Assembly: GCF_041296385.1 (NCBI RefSeq)
Contig: NC_091016.1
Span: 12,997,497-13,061,496, forward strand
Source of the DNA: Aphelocoma coerulescens
Taxonomy: Eukaryota; Chordata; Aves; Passeriformes; Corvidae
DNA length: 64,000 bases
Direction of reading: 5' to 3'
A program made the translations under genes and the position numbers. Below are positions 47,942 through 61,400 of this stretch, one piece after another. Below the pieces are notes generated by a model. The model did no database searches and was not told the DNA's origin. It saw only the letters and a list, made by a program, of their open reading frames with translations. Numbering within the stretch: the first letter of the stretch is position 1; the number at the start of each line of letters is the position of its first letter.

Positions 47942-49919
47942 CTGGATCAAAAGCTGAGGACCACACAGTATATCTGTGCTCATCAGAGACAGCAGCAACT
48001 TCTTAGCATGGTGAATGGTAACCCCTGTAGTCTTTGACCTTGTAGACATTAGTAATCTGGACTAAAAAACAATTTAAAGAATCCCTGTTTCACACCACAA
48101 GATGCACTAGATTAATGGGAAAATGCTGGAGTCCTGGATTCTCTCATGCAGACCAGAGCAAGGGGAGGAATGCCAGCTAGGTCTTTCTTTACAAAATGTG
48201 AGGCACAGCTTACTGGGAGAAACACAAGAGGAATCAGAAGCTTCTATCTCTCAGAAAGACAAAATGCTGCCAGCAATTAATGGATGGTATCTTGCTTTCT
48301 TACACAACAAGCCTCACTCCCAGTGAGATGGGAATTCAGCGTGAGCTGGAAGCTGCAATTTCTGACAGCTCCTTCTCTTGTGGTGGCATGGTTCCCAGTT
48401 GCTGATCTTACCATGTGCCAGGCAAAAATCTGTCCTCCTGCTATCTTTGGCCTCCATGCTATCAAATGTTGACCTTGATTCAGAGCTGCTCTGGTCTGAG
48501 TTAAGTGGCATCACAGCCAGACAGTAGGGCTTCTGCGCATTAATGTACTCCCTGTTGCTAACAGGGATGGGAAAACCAGGCTGGAGATCCAAGCAGTGAT
48601 GTGATGGTCACCCTCCTCTGTTTTGTCCTTCAAATCAGATGTTGAGCCAAAGCCTCTTCTCCAGCTGCTTTAAAGGTAGAAAATACAAGCTGTCACTGTC
48701 ACTCTCAAAAGAATAAAAAATGAAGCTCAGCCTTAGCACACAGGCCAGCATCCCCCCTTCCCCCTGGAGGAAAATGGTTTCTGTGTTAAACTTTCACAAC
48801 TAAACCCGAAACCCAGAGATGTTTGTTTTAGGTTTTGTTACAAAGCTAGAACACAGGCCAAGTTTGGGAAAAAAAAAAAAAAGAAAAAAAATCTGGGCAA
48901 AGTTTCAAGCATATCAAGACCGATTTATGGTTTTGAGTGGAAACCCTACTCAATTCACTACTTTCACAGAGGTTTGATCTGAAACCAGGCACAGTCTGGC
49001 AGTCTCAAGATGACTTTTGCTTCAGGTTACACTGAAAATCAAACCCAGCACATCTTCCCAAGTATCCAAGCCTGTAGGGTCCTTGTAAGAAGGAATCACC
49101 AGTGCTCTAGAGATCCCATAATTGCACAGCAGTACCAACAGACTGGTGCCACTCCAGTCTCACATGAGCAATGGATCTGCCATCAAAACAATACTGGAAT
49201 ATACAGTGAGAGTTTTTAGTATAGCAAGTGTTACACAATTCAAATTCTAGTCTGTAATTTTTCATTTGTTGGAGTTTTCTCCCCTCCATTTCCTTTAATT
49301 GTTTGTTTTGCTTTTAATCTCTTTGCTGCTTCGGTATAGTTGGCTTTTTATCAGATTGCAGACCAAAATTCTGGTGGTCTTGTATCAAAGGTGGTAAGTT
49401 GTTGCAGTAATTGAGAACACTGTTGTGGCACTGATAGTAATTCACCGATTTTACTGAGCGATAAGGTGCATGCCTTGCTATGTGCACATACTACATTATC
49501 TCTGAGCTTTCTCTCCCTCTGCCTAACACTGATACTTGTGGATATGTCAGGCCTGCTTTCAAAATATTAAAGGAAAAGGTCCATTTGGAAAAAGTGATGG
49601 CAACTGTGCCATTTCTAGATGGACAGTGCAGGAGTCAGCATTTCACAGAGGCAGAAGGAAGGCTAAAGTAAATAATGAACAACCAAAGCCATTATTTAAT
49701 GATCCTGTGCCTGGCTTCTACCATTATTTCACATCATTAAATGTAACTTCTTGCTTCTCCGTTCCAGCCCTCCATTTTCCAAGTTCCACTTAACACCTTG
49801 TAGATCCAGACAGTGAGGGTTCAGGCATCCCTGAGTCTGAGGATACACTCCAGACATGGGAACATTCACAGCTGACAGCTCTAAGTCAGCACATCAGTGT
49901 TAGGGCCGTGCAGTCCGTG
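47942..49919. other. Gene-free stretch
   Basis: Nothing recognised. An A-rich run interrupted by G lies at about 48870-48892. Open frames under 100 codons only. Confidence 0.55.
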
Positions 49920-49924
49920 CCTTA

Positions 49925-50030
49925 TACAGATGTATGTGTGTGCTTGAATACACACTGGGAGTAGACTTTCATGGGATTAGCCACTGGGAACACTAAATGC
50001 ATGCTTAAGATTTTGTGGGACTGGCAAGCC
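49925..50030. mobile_element. Relic of palindromic repeat (ATGCTTAAG type)
   Basis: GTGCTTGAATACACACTGGG, then GTAGACTTTCATGGGATTAG, then AAATGCATGCTTAAGATTTT resembles the right half of the same palindromic amniote repeat family as at 16095-16210 and 21480-21575. Highly diverged. Confidence 0.45.
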
Positions 50031-53000
50031 TATCTATTAACAAAAGAAACAGATACATAAATATTACTTTGCACATATCCAGTCCCCCATCCTAATTCTT
50101 TGTATTTTAATCAGATTAGACTTTGCAGAAACATATTATTTCATGACAAAAACACCATAAGGAACAATCCTTTGTACAAGGTATCAAAGAACCATCTTGA
50201 GACATGGCTCCAGTTGAGTTGGCATGGAAGAGGTAAAGCATCCCAGCCACGAATCCTCCCCAAGCCGGCAGGAAGCCACAAGGAAGTTTGCTTGCTGAAG
50301 CCAGGCTCCTGCAAATGTGCTGCTCTCTGTAGTGGTTTTGACAACAAAAAATATGACAGCAAGTATGATGGGCTTAGCATATGAGTTGTTCTCCATGCAG
50401 CCTGCTTGCTTTGCTTCAACAGATGCAGGCAAAATGTTTTGTAGCCCCCTTTTTCGCAGGTCCCTGCTGAGTTGGGCTTTGCCTCCCAGGCAGCCCTTTC
50501 CCAGCCCTTTCCCAGCGGGTGGAGCTGCACATCCTCCTCCAGTTGCAGCTGTGCTGGTTGAGTTGCTCCCACTGCCAGGCCCCATAGGTCCCTTAACCTG
50601 CTCTCTTTAAAATCTGCTCTTTAAGCTACTTATCGTGTCTATTTTCACCTTACTGTGACAAGGAACTGGAGAGAGGCTGGGAGCAGCAAACATCCGCCTA
50701 GACCATCACAGCCACACCTCCCAGTGGCCAGGGGAGCCAGACGCTTTGGCATCCTTCTCTGGGACACCTTGAGACATGGCAGCCACCTCTGGGCAGTCTT
50801 CTGAGCTGGGGGACCAGCCAGTGGATTTTGCCTACAATTCTTCACCTCTACATGGACTTTGTAGGGGGTTAAACTGAATTAGTGAATAGCCCAGCACTGC
50901 CAAGAAATCTGAGTAACCCCAGCCCTTGCCAGCCAGAAGGCAGTTTGTGTTGCTAGTCCTTTATGTATCCTTCCCAAATTTACCAGTCTGTGTGATCTTT
51001 TCAAGTGCAAATCACCTGAGGTGACTAAGGTTAGGAATGAGTTTCTAGATTTTAATAACAACGGCTAGCTTGTGCATGGAGCTGCCAAGGAGCAGACCAA
51101 ATTCCTCCCTAATATAATCCCAATGAAAGGAAGGTTATTCCAGCAGGGGTAATTCTTACTTCTTCATGCTAGGCACATGCCATTTCTTAAAACAAGTTTT
51201 CTATTTACATTTTAAGTATCCTCCTCAGAAGACAAATGAGTCAGGCAGCCGTGCTGTCGACTAAGACTGACTGAAAAAATGAAAAGAGAAAAGTAGTCCA
51301 GCTGAAGCACAGCTGGACAACTTTTCTTGTTCTTATTATTTGATGCCCTTCAGGATATAAAGAAAGTCTGTGCTCCATTGTTCCAGTGACAGAATAAGGC
51401 CTGCTGAGACCCCACCACTTCATTACAAAGCATCTCATGATGGAGCAAACACAGAAGGCCACAGCTGGCCAGCTCTGGGAAAATCAGAAAAAGGGGTTTC
51501 TAACTTAAAATGGCTTGAATTCAGAATGTCTGTCCCCAGCTAGTCAAAGCACACAGCATTATTTCTTGGTTGGGAAGGAAATGCCTGTCACCTAAGCTGC
51601 CAGTTACCCTACGTCTGGTTTTAAAGGGCTACTGCCTCCACAGTGGATGTTATGGGTGGAAAGAGAAGCTCTAGGATTTGACTGTCCACTGAACATCACA
51701 GTGCAGCGCAGTACCCCTGGACCAGTTTCCACCTGCCCCTGCCTCACAGTGCCAACCAGTCAGGCAAACACTTGAGTTGCAAACCACATTCTGCTTCAGT
51801 CGGTTGCTTGGGTTGTTCCCCTCATGCCTATCAGCATCACCTCTCTTATCTGGAGTGAGCACAAGGCATTTTGTTCCTCCATAGATCCTGATCCTGCCTG
51901 AAGAGTGAGCAAGCCCACATCTAGAGCAGAGGGGTAGCAGCTCTGAGAGCACCTCCAGATCCATAGCCCTAACAGGGCAAACCTATCAAAGGAGAGAGCC
52001 CTGCAGATCCCCCACAGGGGATGGGGTGCACAAGAACAAAACTAGCCCTCAACATCCCTCGCATGACCTGACACATCTGCCTCTCTAGGGCCTGCCAGCA
52101 AATTGAGAAAACTCAGCATGCAAGGTTTTATGGCGGTGATCTGGTTGATGGAAAATCAGCCCTCCAGCAGCATAGCTACTTAAAACTGAGCTCCGTAAAG
52201 CTGCACACATCCATCCCCTGTTGCCTCAACTCTTTCGTCACTGCTGCTTCTTCAGTAGCTTTGCTGGGAAATAAGAGAGCACTGGTCATGCTTTTGCCTT
52301 CAGCGATACACTGGCCTCTGCCCCAGGTGATGCTGTGAGCCCTGTCCTGTTCCCTGAAATCTCCCATTCCTCAGGTTACACATCTCCCTTTTGTTGTTTC
52401 TGCAGAAGCAATTCCTTCAGCAGGAATTGAGTAAGGCCAAAAAAAAGCCCCTAAAATATCTAGGAAAAAAAAAAGACAAACCCAAACCATGCAATTTTGG
52501 AGTTTCCAAAATGAATGAAACGTGGCAAACATTTTCATTTGTACCCAAAATTTATGGAGGAAATACATACATATCTACATTTCTTGAAAGAAATTGTTTG
52601 TTTTGAAAATGCCACAGCATTTTATTTCACTGCCTCTTAAGCACAACCCTCTGATTTGCTATTTTGAAGTGGCATTTTCCACTCAAAAGAGACCTGAAAT
52701 AAAAGAAAGTGTTAGAAACAAGAGGGGTTACTAACCTCAAAACAAAATGTTGCATTCAAAATGCCATTTGGGTTGACCCAAAATAACACATGGGGTTTTT
52801 TTCTTGTTTCTCCCAAGCAAAAACAAGTAAAAAAAAAAAATTGCCATTTCTTTTGCTTTGACCCAATCTAGTTCTTTTTCTCTCCGTTTTCCAGCTCAGC
52901 CCCTGAACTGAGGCAGTTATTATTTCCCCAGGTCTTTCAGAGGTTATATTCTCTGCTTTGTGCCTTCCTGAACCACAGTGCATGGACAGACATGGAGTGA

Positions 53001-53124
53001 GCAACAAACCTTTGCTCCTTCAGGCCAAGCTGAGCCCTGAAGTGCCTCATTTTTACTCCATCCTTAACTTCTACATAAGTGTGTGAAGCAGGCAGGGTAA
53101 GGGCAATCTGTTCATATTTAATCT
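50031..53124. other. Gene-free stretch
   Basis: No gene recognised. Around 50440-50590 the sequence is C-rich with a small tandem GCCCTTTCCCA pair, but CpGs are few. A-rich tracts occur near 52440-52480. Minus-strand frames of 133-143 codons at 50141-50585 overlap each other in different frames and have no domain signature. Confidence 0.5.
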
Positions 53125-53240
53125 TTCTACCTCTGTCACATTTACAGTGTGGCTTTGGGGAGTTGATTTGCTCCCATGGCTCAGTTTACCTAACTCCAGA
53201 GCAGAAATGATCTTTATCAGCACAGCAAGCTGCAGTGCCT
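53125..53240 (-). mobile_element. MIR-like ancient SINE fragment
   Basis: Plus-strand text CTACCTCTGTCACATTTACA, then GTGTGGCTTTGGGGAGTTGA, then GGCTCAGTTTACCTAACTCC is the reverse orientation of the MIR core (ctctgccacttactagc, tgtgaccttgggcaag, cctcagtttcctcatctg). Diverged; boundaries approximate. Confidence 0.5.
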
Positions 53241-56200
53241 ACTCATGGGTGAACTCTCCTGAAAACATCACGTTAACCACTGCACTGGTGTGCAGCAAAG
53301 TTTCTTTCCCTCTACTTCACCATCTACAGAACACCAAAATGATTTAATGGACTAAACCTGCCTAGCCATGTGTCTCTTTTGTGATGTTACTGTGCTTGCA
53401 AGGGCAACCAAGCTTTGAGAAAAACAGCTTCTTCCCTCCCCGCCTTTCCCCTTTTTTTTTTTGCATCTTCCTCCGTGGGTTTCCGGCAGTTCCTTACAGC
53501 CCCACAACAGACAGCTGTGCTCACTGTACCTGTGTGTGTGTGTCTGACTTTTCCCCCCAGGAGATTTGTCTGCAAGATAAGCACCCGCTTGCGGAAATCC
53601 TGTGTCACCGACCTTAGGGCAGCTTTTCGTAGTGGGGATCCCAGTGACATTTTGTCCTTCTGGAAGTCCTGCTGACAGACACATCCATGTGTTTTGCACC
53701 CCTTGGAAATCTGAAGTAAAGGTTTGAGTGCTTTAGACCATCTCCACAAACACTGGAGGCTTCACCACTGCTCTGTGGTTTTGCTGTGGCCAAGCTTTAC
53801 TTTCATTTTCACATGGTGGAGGGGAATGTGGTGTCTGGGTTTTGGCCAGGGAATCCTGGATTGAGGTTCTGCATGATGTACCCTAAAGTCACTGCACACA
53901 CAAGAATGATCCCTCTGGGTAGGATTGACAGGGAACTTATCCCTTGAGATCTGGGAGAGCAGGGGTATAAATGCACCAGTTACAAAGCTCTTAGTTGGGT
54001 GATGACTCTGAAGAGAGAAAGGAGCAGTGAAGGGAGGATGAGTTGGGAAGGGTGGTGAGGTGGGTGAGGCACAATTCTCCTGCATGGGAGAGTCCTGTCT
54101 TCTTGACATGAGTCACTGCAGATGAAGAAGGGATTGCTGGGAGAAAAACCTTATCCAGAAAAAAAAATTGGAACAAAACAATATCACAAAGATGCATGTT
54201 AGGATTCCAGAATGGACCTGGGCATTGGACATCTGGTTGTCCTGAGTCAGAAAGAAGTGGGGTGCAGAGTCCCTGTGGTTTTAGAGGAGTTCATGGGCAC
54301 CTAAGAGCAGGCAGCCACATTTCAGCCTTTCCAAAGGAGCCACCTTAATGCCTGGAATTGCAGCCTTCTCCTTAACATTACAGCAAAACTTCCCAAGACT
54401 GACTCCTAAATATTGATAACAAAGAAACACGAATACGCATAAGAAGACAAAGCCAGGCTCTCCTTTTCCTGAAGCTGGCAATGCCTATGAGACAAAGCTT
54501 TTCCAATTCCACTCCAACTGAATGGGTAAACATATGCATTTCTTTTCCTAGTTTAGAAAAGCAAAAAGTATTTCTTTGGCTTTTGTTTCAAAAATCACTA
54601 TGCTGTGACATTTTTCAGCAAAATGTTTCAATTAGGGTTTTATTGTCTTTCTTTAATTTTTTTTCCCAAGTAAGATGGATTTAGTATCTTGTTCCACAGA
54701 CTCAGAAAGAGAGTAAATTAGAAGTTCTAGGAAACTGGGAAGTCTCAAGTGGAAATACCTAAGTACAAAGCAAAGATATAAGATTGGGGACGTGGAAGTA
54801 AAAACAACATTTCATTTGGGAGAAGCAGCTCTTGTATTCATGGCTTCCAGTTTAAACAGAAATGTCTTCCCTCAGCAATTTTGCATTGCTAGCAACCTGA
54901 GAGTTGTAGCGCATCTAAAAGAGGGAAATCCCTAGGACTCAATGACAACATTAAGGAATTCCAGAGACCCTCCTACAGGAAACAAAAGTCAAAAAATGAA
55001 AAGGAAAGAGGCCAACAACACCTTCCAGTTCAAAACTCTCTGTAAGCCATTGTTTTACAGACAAAAATGTCAAGGGAGACAGTGTCTTCTGCTGGCAAAT
55101 ATTCCCATATTTCCTCTTCCTTGTGAGCTTGCCTAAGACATTTGTGTTGAGCCCAGTAACCCCACAGGAGGCTGAGTAACAACATTTACTGAAATGTCTA
55201 GACACAGGAGAGCCTTGCGCCTCCAAAATTATCCCAGGATATTCTCCAACCACAGCACTCCAGGAGAGGGATTGCCAATATCCGATACTTGAAAGAGATT
55301 GAAAAAAAAAATCTTTCCCTTGAACAGTTACAAGTGAAACTGACATTGAACAGAGGCAAGAAGGGAAGTCTCACTCAGGCTGACGTTTTGGGGTTCCCTC
55401 TGTATACCTGCAGGCTAATGAAGCTGATGGCTCTCTGTGTGGTTCCTGGGAGCCATGGATGTGGAGAAAGAATTTGGCATTAAACCCATATGAACCCCAA
55501 AAGGAGGTCTCTGGTTCTGCAGGAGTGCACAGTCTGTGGCAAGGTTTCCATAGCTGCAGGGAGAAAAGCTAAAGACCAGCTGCTGGTCTCACCATGAAAG
55601 ATCCAAAATAAAGGTGCAGTAGTCTTAATCTTGGTCTATACCACCATACCAGAGAGGAAAAAATTTTCTCCAATAGCCTTAATTAGGAGAAAGACATCTA
55701 GAGCTAATCAATTAATTCTTTACATAAGGCATGACCAGCCCTTCTCAGCCTGCAAACCACTAAGCAAAATTTTCATGCCATGGGGAGCCACAAGGTCTTG
55801 ATCCCTGAGCCTGCATAACATGTGGAGGAGGAGCTGGGAGGGAGAAAGTGAGAGCTGCCCCATCCCTGAGTTCTGCATCTCCTGGGGTCACACTGGGTGT
55901 TGGACCACAGGGGTTCCTGCACAGGCTCACATCCACCAGGCAGTCGACCACCCCTGATCCAGCACTGGGCTTAATTTTCACAGTCACATACATCGTCAAA
56001 CATCTCTAATTCAGTGGGAATTAGAGGCTTTTAGATCCGACTTCCATGATTCAGGAGCTTAAAATTTTGTGGGACGTGGGTGCGCTTCCCTCACGTGGGA
56101 CATCTGAAAGGCCAAGGCTTGCTCATCTTCAAAATTACATGTAGTGTTTGGATATCTTTCATGTCGCAGTGCAATTTCCAGGATGAATGCATGTGCTGCA

Positions 56201-57514
56201 CCCCTTTATGGTAAGTGCGTTTTAATTTAGGCCTCTGTGATGTAAGACCCTGAAAAGTGCATTAAAATTGAAAAGGCAGCTGGTCCTCAACACTAAAGGC
56301 ACAAATACGATACCACAAAACATCTTCTGAAGGGTGTGACTTCTTCAAACACACCTTCATTAGAAAGATTAAAATTCAGAAGAGAGACGGCACATGTCTT
56401 ACAGTCATTATTAAAAAAACAAAACCAAAAAAAGTCAGTGGGAGCATTATAACTAAGAATCTAAGTTTAGTTCTTTATCCAAGTTTCATGTTGGCACAAG
56501 TGCAAAGGAAAGGCTCTTGTTTAGGCAGCAAGTATTTGTAGGTGAAAACACTACTTTAAAGGGTGAAAAACGTGTTTCATCTGCAGAGAGTTATTTTTGA
56601 ACTTGGAAATCAGGGCATAAAGGATTTTCCTAGGATGGAAATGCACATTGGAACACTTTTACTCAGGCCACACAAGGCAAACGACTACAACCATGTTCAG
56701 TTTGATGGGGCACCTTCACAGCAGTATTTCATTTTAACCCCTGATGATATAAACTATAAGAAGAGAATTAGCAGCGTGCTATTTAGGCTTGAAGCATTTA
56801 AACTTCGCTCCAAAATTCTTCTAAGTTCGGAGTAATTCTGGTATGTCTCACAAATATATTAGAATTTATTTCTGTCCTTTCCAATAGTAAGTTACAGAGG
56901 AATGGAGGGTCTCAGGTGATTTATGCACCACTTACAGCCAAGCAACTAGACACACATAAACAAGCACAGGGAATTAAACTCAAGTGGATGTTGTTTTCCT
57001 ATCTTAAATGATTCCCAAATGCTCCTGAGTTCGAGTCTTCTTCCTGACACCCAGGTATCTCCTTGGGTTTAGTTCGTCTGCTGTAATGGAAGACCAACAC
57101 TCTCCTCCGCCCCTACAAATGACTGTGAAGGGTACAAATGAAAATTAGTATATTAGATCAGACATGATTACACAGATAATCTAACTAAATCAAAAGTCAC
57201 AATATATAACTTATTGTATTTTTAAATTGTTTTTTCAAGATCTCATGTTTCTCAGTGATTATCTCCAACCCAATACTTGAAAAATCAGTATAAGAAAATA
57301 CTGTATAATGAAGTGCCATTGTTAAAAGGTCAAAGCCCCTTTTGGGGTAGTTGTGTGAAGCAAAGTTACTGCAGAGCTTCCACAGCTTCCTGCAATAGGA
57401 GACGTTATGATCAAAGAAAGCTCTGGCTGTGATTTTGGTGACAGCTAAATGGTAGTGGCACAAAGCCCTTACCACTGCTAGCATTCTTTAGAAAGCACAG
57501 GGCAACAGGCTCTG
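53241..57514. other. Gene-free stretch
   Basis: No gene recognised. A GT run lies near 53530-53542. A 90-codon plus frame at 56563-56835 is preceded by CTGCAG, an acceptor-like sequence, and has ordinary amino-acid composition, but no donor or matching family is visible. Confidence 0.5.
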
Positions 57515-58084
57515 GTGACCTTTCTCAAAAGGTGCCTTGCTCATCCTGTTACTAGGGTAGGTCCATCTGCAGAGGGGATAGAATTGACCTTGCCACAGGA
57601 AGGTGGAAATCACCTCTGCTTTCCACCCTCTCAGGATTTAAAGAAGACAGCTATCCCTGTTTCTTTCAAGAAAACAAAGACTTGTCACGCTTTTCCTGCA
57701 AGCCAGAGAGAAGCCAAAATTCAGACTGCCATCTCACAGGATTTTGATCAAGTCATGTGGGAGAGCTTTCATATTTGTGACTTTCTTAGACTGAAAAAAT
57801 GTCAAAGAGAAGACCCAAATTTCTTAAGAGCTGAGCAGGAACCAATTTATAGGAAGTGTTTCAATGTCAGAGCTATTCAGAGCATTTTGTGCGGTAACAA
57901 ATTAAATACCAGTAGTGTGGCAATGTCTTTGGCACAAGGAAAAGCAGTTATGTGCAAGGTATTGCATCCAGACCACGTGGTTATAGAGCAGTTCTTTCAC
58001 CCCTCAGTGAGTTTTGGACTACAACTCCTGCTGTATGGAAGGAACAGATCAGGCGGGAGAAAAGAAGCAGAACACAAAAATTAA
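57515..58084 (+). other. 189-codon open frame of unknown meaning
   Basis: This is the longest ATG-initiated frame outside simple repeats, transposons and the CpG block. The predicted product is basic, with no signal peptide, membrane segment, zinc finger or known motif that I recognise. There is no CpG island, TATA box or convincing Kozak upstream, and the stop is followed by AT-rich sequence. An open frame of this length is somewhat unusual for DNA of this composition but is still compatible with chance over 64 kb on two strands. A lineage-specific gene, a decayed retrocopy or noise are all possible; noise is favoured. Confidence 0.15.
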
Positions 58085-58370
58085 AGGAAGAGCCCAGACT
58101 CTGATAGGTTTGATAAAGACAAAAACGATGGCATTAAAAAACTACTATCATTCACCAAAACGTCATCTTCATAAGCTCTCTACTTCCCTATTAGGTTTTT
58201 TAAAAATGGTTACAAAATGCAGAGATTCATGTCCACACTGAACATGTGACCCTGAAGACATGCATGGTTCCAGCATACATGTGTGTTCTCCAGTGCATGA
58301 AATCAGGAGGCAGGAATTTACCATAAGTCACTGAAGGTCCCTAAGGGCTATTTAAAATAAAATATCTCTT
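58085..58370. other. Gene-free stretch
   Basis: AT-rich unique sequence, nothing recognised. Confidence 0.55.
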
Positions 58371-58374
58371 CTGG

Positions 58375-58421
58375 ATCATCTGATCCTGCTGCCACTGCCT
58401 TCAGTGGGGCTGAATCAGGCA
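58375..58421. mobile_element. Short relic of palindromic repeat
   Basis: TCTGATCCTGCTGCCACTGC followed by CTTCAGTGGGGCTGAATCAG has imperfect mirror halves around a cttcagtggg core, as in old amniote palindromic elements. Very short, so only a tentative call. Confidence 0.35.
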
Positions 58422-61400
58422 GTGATCATCAGTGCCATGTAACTCCTCCCTTTCAAACCATCCCTCCAGCCATACTTTGCAAAGCTGCAGCCAAATAATT
58501 ATCATGTGTAAAAGTACGTGCAGGAGGGGATGAAATTCTCTTCCTAAACATAGCTTACAGCACATCCATTTAAGTGTAAATGCTGGGGTTTCTAGACTTG
58601 AAGAGAAAAACAGAATCAAAGGCAAATGTTTACCTGCTATGGATCTGGAGGTTTCCTTCACAGTCTCTGCAACTTAAGCCAAGTACTCCTGGTTAGGGAA
58701 GTGAAGCTTATTTTTCAGAATGTCGTCCATTTGCTATTTTCTAAATAATTCTTCTTGGTCACACTAAACCTTAAATTAACCCCGACTCCCACCCGCTTGC
58801 AATTTTAGCACGATGGCATTAACTGCAGAAGGAACAAAAAAAGCCCTTCAGCTGCCACTTTAGCACGCCCCATATCTTGGATTGTTTTTACTTTCAGCTT
58901 TTAAGGTCAGAACACGCATCCAGCAATAACCAGCCCTTTTTTTCCCCATAAGAGACTGGAGAGTCTACTGTCTAAAACAAGGGAGTTCTGTGAGCACAAT
59001 CAAGCTTGTGCTTTTGGTCTTGTAGGTGTGAAGCTCTCATAACCTGGGCTTGCTTTTCTGGGCTTTGTTAAGCCTGGCAGGAAACACTGCTGGGGATGCA
59101 GCTGGCAGTGAGCACCTGGAAGGCCTTGCACCCAGTACCTGCAAATGGCAGCTTCTGTTAACGACCACACACAGAGCAGACCTGTGAGTCTTCATTCCCT
59201 TCTAGATGGATCTGCAATCTGTACTGGAGTATATGTACAGTCCCCAAAGGTTTTTGTGTGGAGTGACTAATTACTTTTCTCCTTAGAACTGGGCAGGGAA
59301 GCATAATGTGTCTGTGATTACCAGAACATAAAAGGAGCATAGGATTATTTTCCATGGGAATCCTTGGGAACATCTTGGAGGGTGGCTGTCTAAGGAGGTG
59401 TTCTCTGCAGGACCATTAAACTCTCCTCCCAGTTTCTTCATCATGTGCTGCGACTTATCCCAAAGTTATTCAGTGGTGCATGGGGTTAATCATGAACCTT
59501 CTTTAGCTCTAACTCTCCACCTCTGAGTCCTTCCAGGACACTCATAAGCCATGTGCTATATTTGCCTAGCTGGAGTTGTTATGAGGATGTTGACACAAGG
59601 GAAAATATCTGCCTGGAGAAGAGGGTGGACTGGCACCCTTTGAAATTAAATATGGCCAAGCATCTGCAAAGGACTGAGTGGGTCAGTGTCACTGAGCAGT
59701 GCTGAAGCCAAGGGCTGGGTAAATGAGGATACAGGCAGGGTACATACAACTCATTTCCCCTGTGTACCATACACCATTAAACATCCGACCCAGCCATGTC
59801 AGCATTTCCATATTTCAAAAGCTTAATTTAACTCCAGAAGCCTTTCCTGATTGATACCTGTGTGGGGGTTTCTCCCACAGCAGGTCTGGACTGGGTAAAC
59901 CTGCAATTATAACCACTCAGACACTGAATAGGACCCTGTACTCACAGCAAGACACCGGGTGAGAAAAGGAGGTCAAGCCACAAAAACTGGTTTTGCCAAA
60001 GTAGTCGGTCAACTGTTCATGTCACCTGCTGAGGCTGATCAAAGAGCTCTGCAATAAAGGGGACGTGGGTGTTCAGAGGGGACAGTCTCACAATAGCTGT
60101 GAGAGGAAAGGAGGAACACCCAAGTGAAGTTTGGCTATCAGAAGGCAGCTTTCTGAAATACACTTAAAGGTTTAAACCTAATTCAAATAACCCCCAAGGA
60201 GGGGAGGAATAGGTGCACACAGCTCCAGTGTTTTTCCGAGATCCATCCACTTTTGTGCTCCCTGAAGTAAAACCAGATTATTTGGCATCTGTTCGTTCAG
60301 TTCCCATGAGGCCCTGGAAACAGCTGTATCAAAAATGCAGAAACCTCTCAAGGGTGGAAAGGCATCTCAAGAGAAGAGCAGCCCTTCCCTCATGCCAAAA
60401 GTAGCCTGGATTTAGGGCTAATCCTGAGGTTGCAGTCACACTTGCAAAGTTCCTGCACACTTATTTTTCAATTTGATGGGCCAGGGCACGCTGAGCCAGG
60501 AACGCGCAGGAGCAAAGCACTGCTGCAGAACTGGCAGCATGCTGTAAGTGAAGGTTTTGTAGCAGGTTTTCTGCCAAGCATTCAGCACAAAAAGGTATGC
60601 AAAAAGTTCAAGAAGCAGTTGTGGACCCATCTCTCGTTGAGTGTATGCCAGGGACTTGACTCTAGTGGGACTCCCAAAACCATCATCCTCACCACTACGT
60701 ATGAAGGAATCGCCCCCACCAACACTGCTGTCTCGCTAAACCTGCTAATGCCACCCTCTCACCAGGGTGGAATCTGGGGGTGGGAAGGCTGAAGTGTTGA
60801 ACTGCTGCACTGCTGCACCACAAAGACAATGTGTCATGTGCTTGGGAGACTACAATTTAGGTTTGTTATCATCCCTTTATATCAAAAGGAAGTTATGCAC
60901 ACAAAGGAAACACCAAACCACCATGTCAGGGGGGCTATAAATCACTTACTGCTGAATATTAAGAGGGCAACAGTGCCCAGTAGGAAAGCAAGCAAGGTTT
61001 TTGAAAGGAAAGCAAGGGTTTTGAAAATAATGCTTTTCCTCGTCATCTCCCCATTTCAATAAACTTTGCTTTTATTTTGGGAGAGGATGAAGGAGAGCAT
61101 GAGGTTTGATGAACACAGCTACAAATGACACCAGATTTGTCCCACAGGAATGACTCATGCCTGACTGCATGCACTGGTCAGTGCCTTCCCAGCCATCAGC
61201 ACAGTCATTGCTGTTGCCCAAGCTGATCCCATGGTGTCCAGGAAAGCCATACAGGCAACAGCACCGAGATCGCCTAAATGTTGTCACTTTCTGTCCTAGT
61301 AAAATACAGGTTTACAAAAACCAAAAAATGGAGAAGTGGGATAGTCAGCCCATCTGGCAGCAAGGGTCCTTTCTGCTTGCCTGCTCTGGTCTTACCAGCC

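Noticed and set aside
50141..50585. Two overlapping minus-strand frames of 133-143 codons
   Set aside because: Different frames over the same bases, no motif, and a C-rich composition that reduces stops.
56563..56835. 90-codon plus frame preceded by an acceptor-like CTGCAG
   Set aside because: No donor site, partner exon or protein family could be recognised; retained only as a remark.
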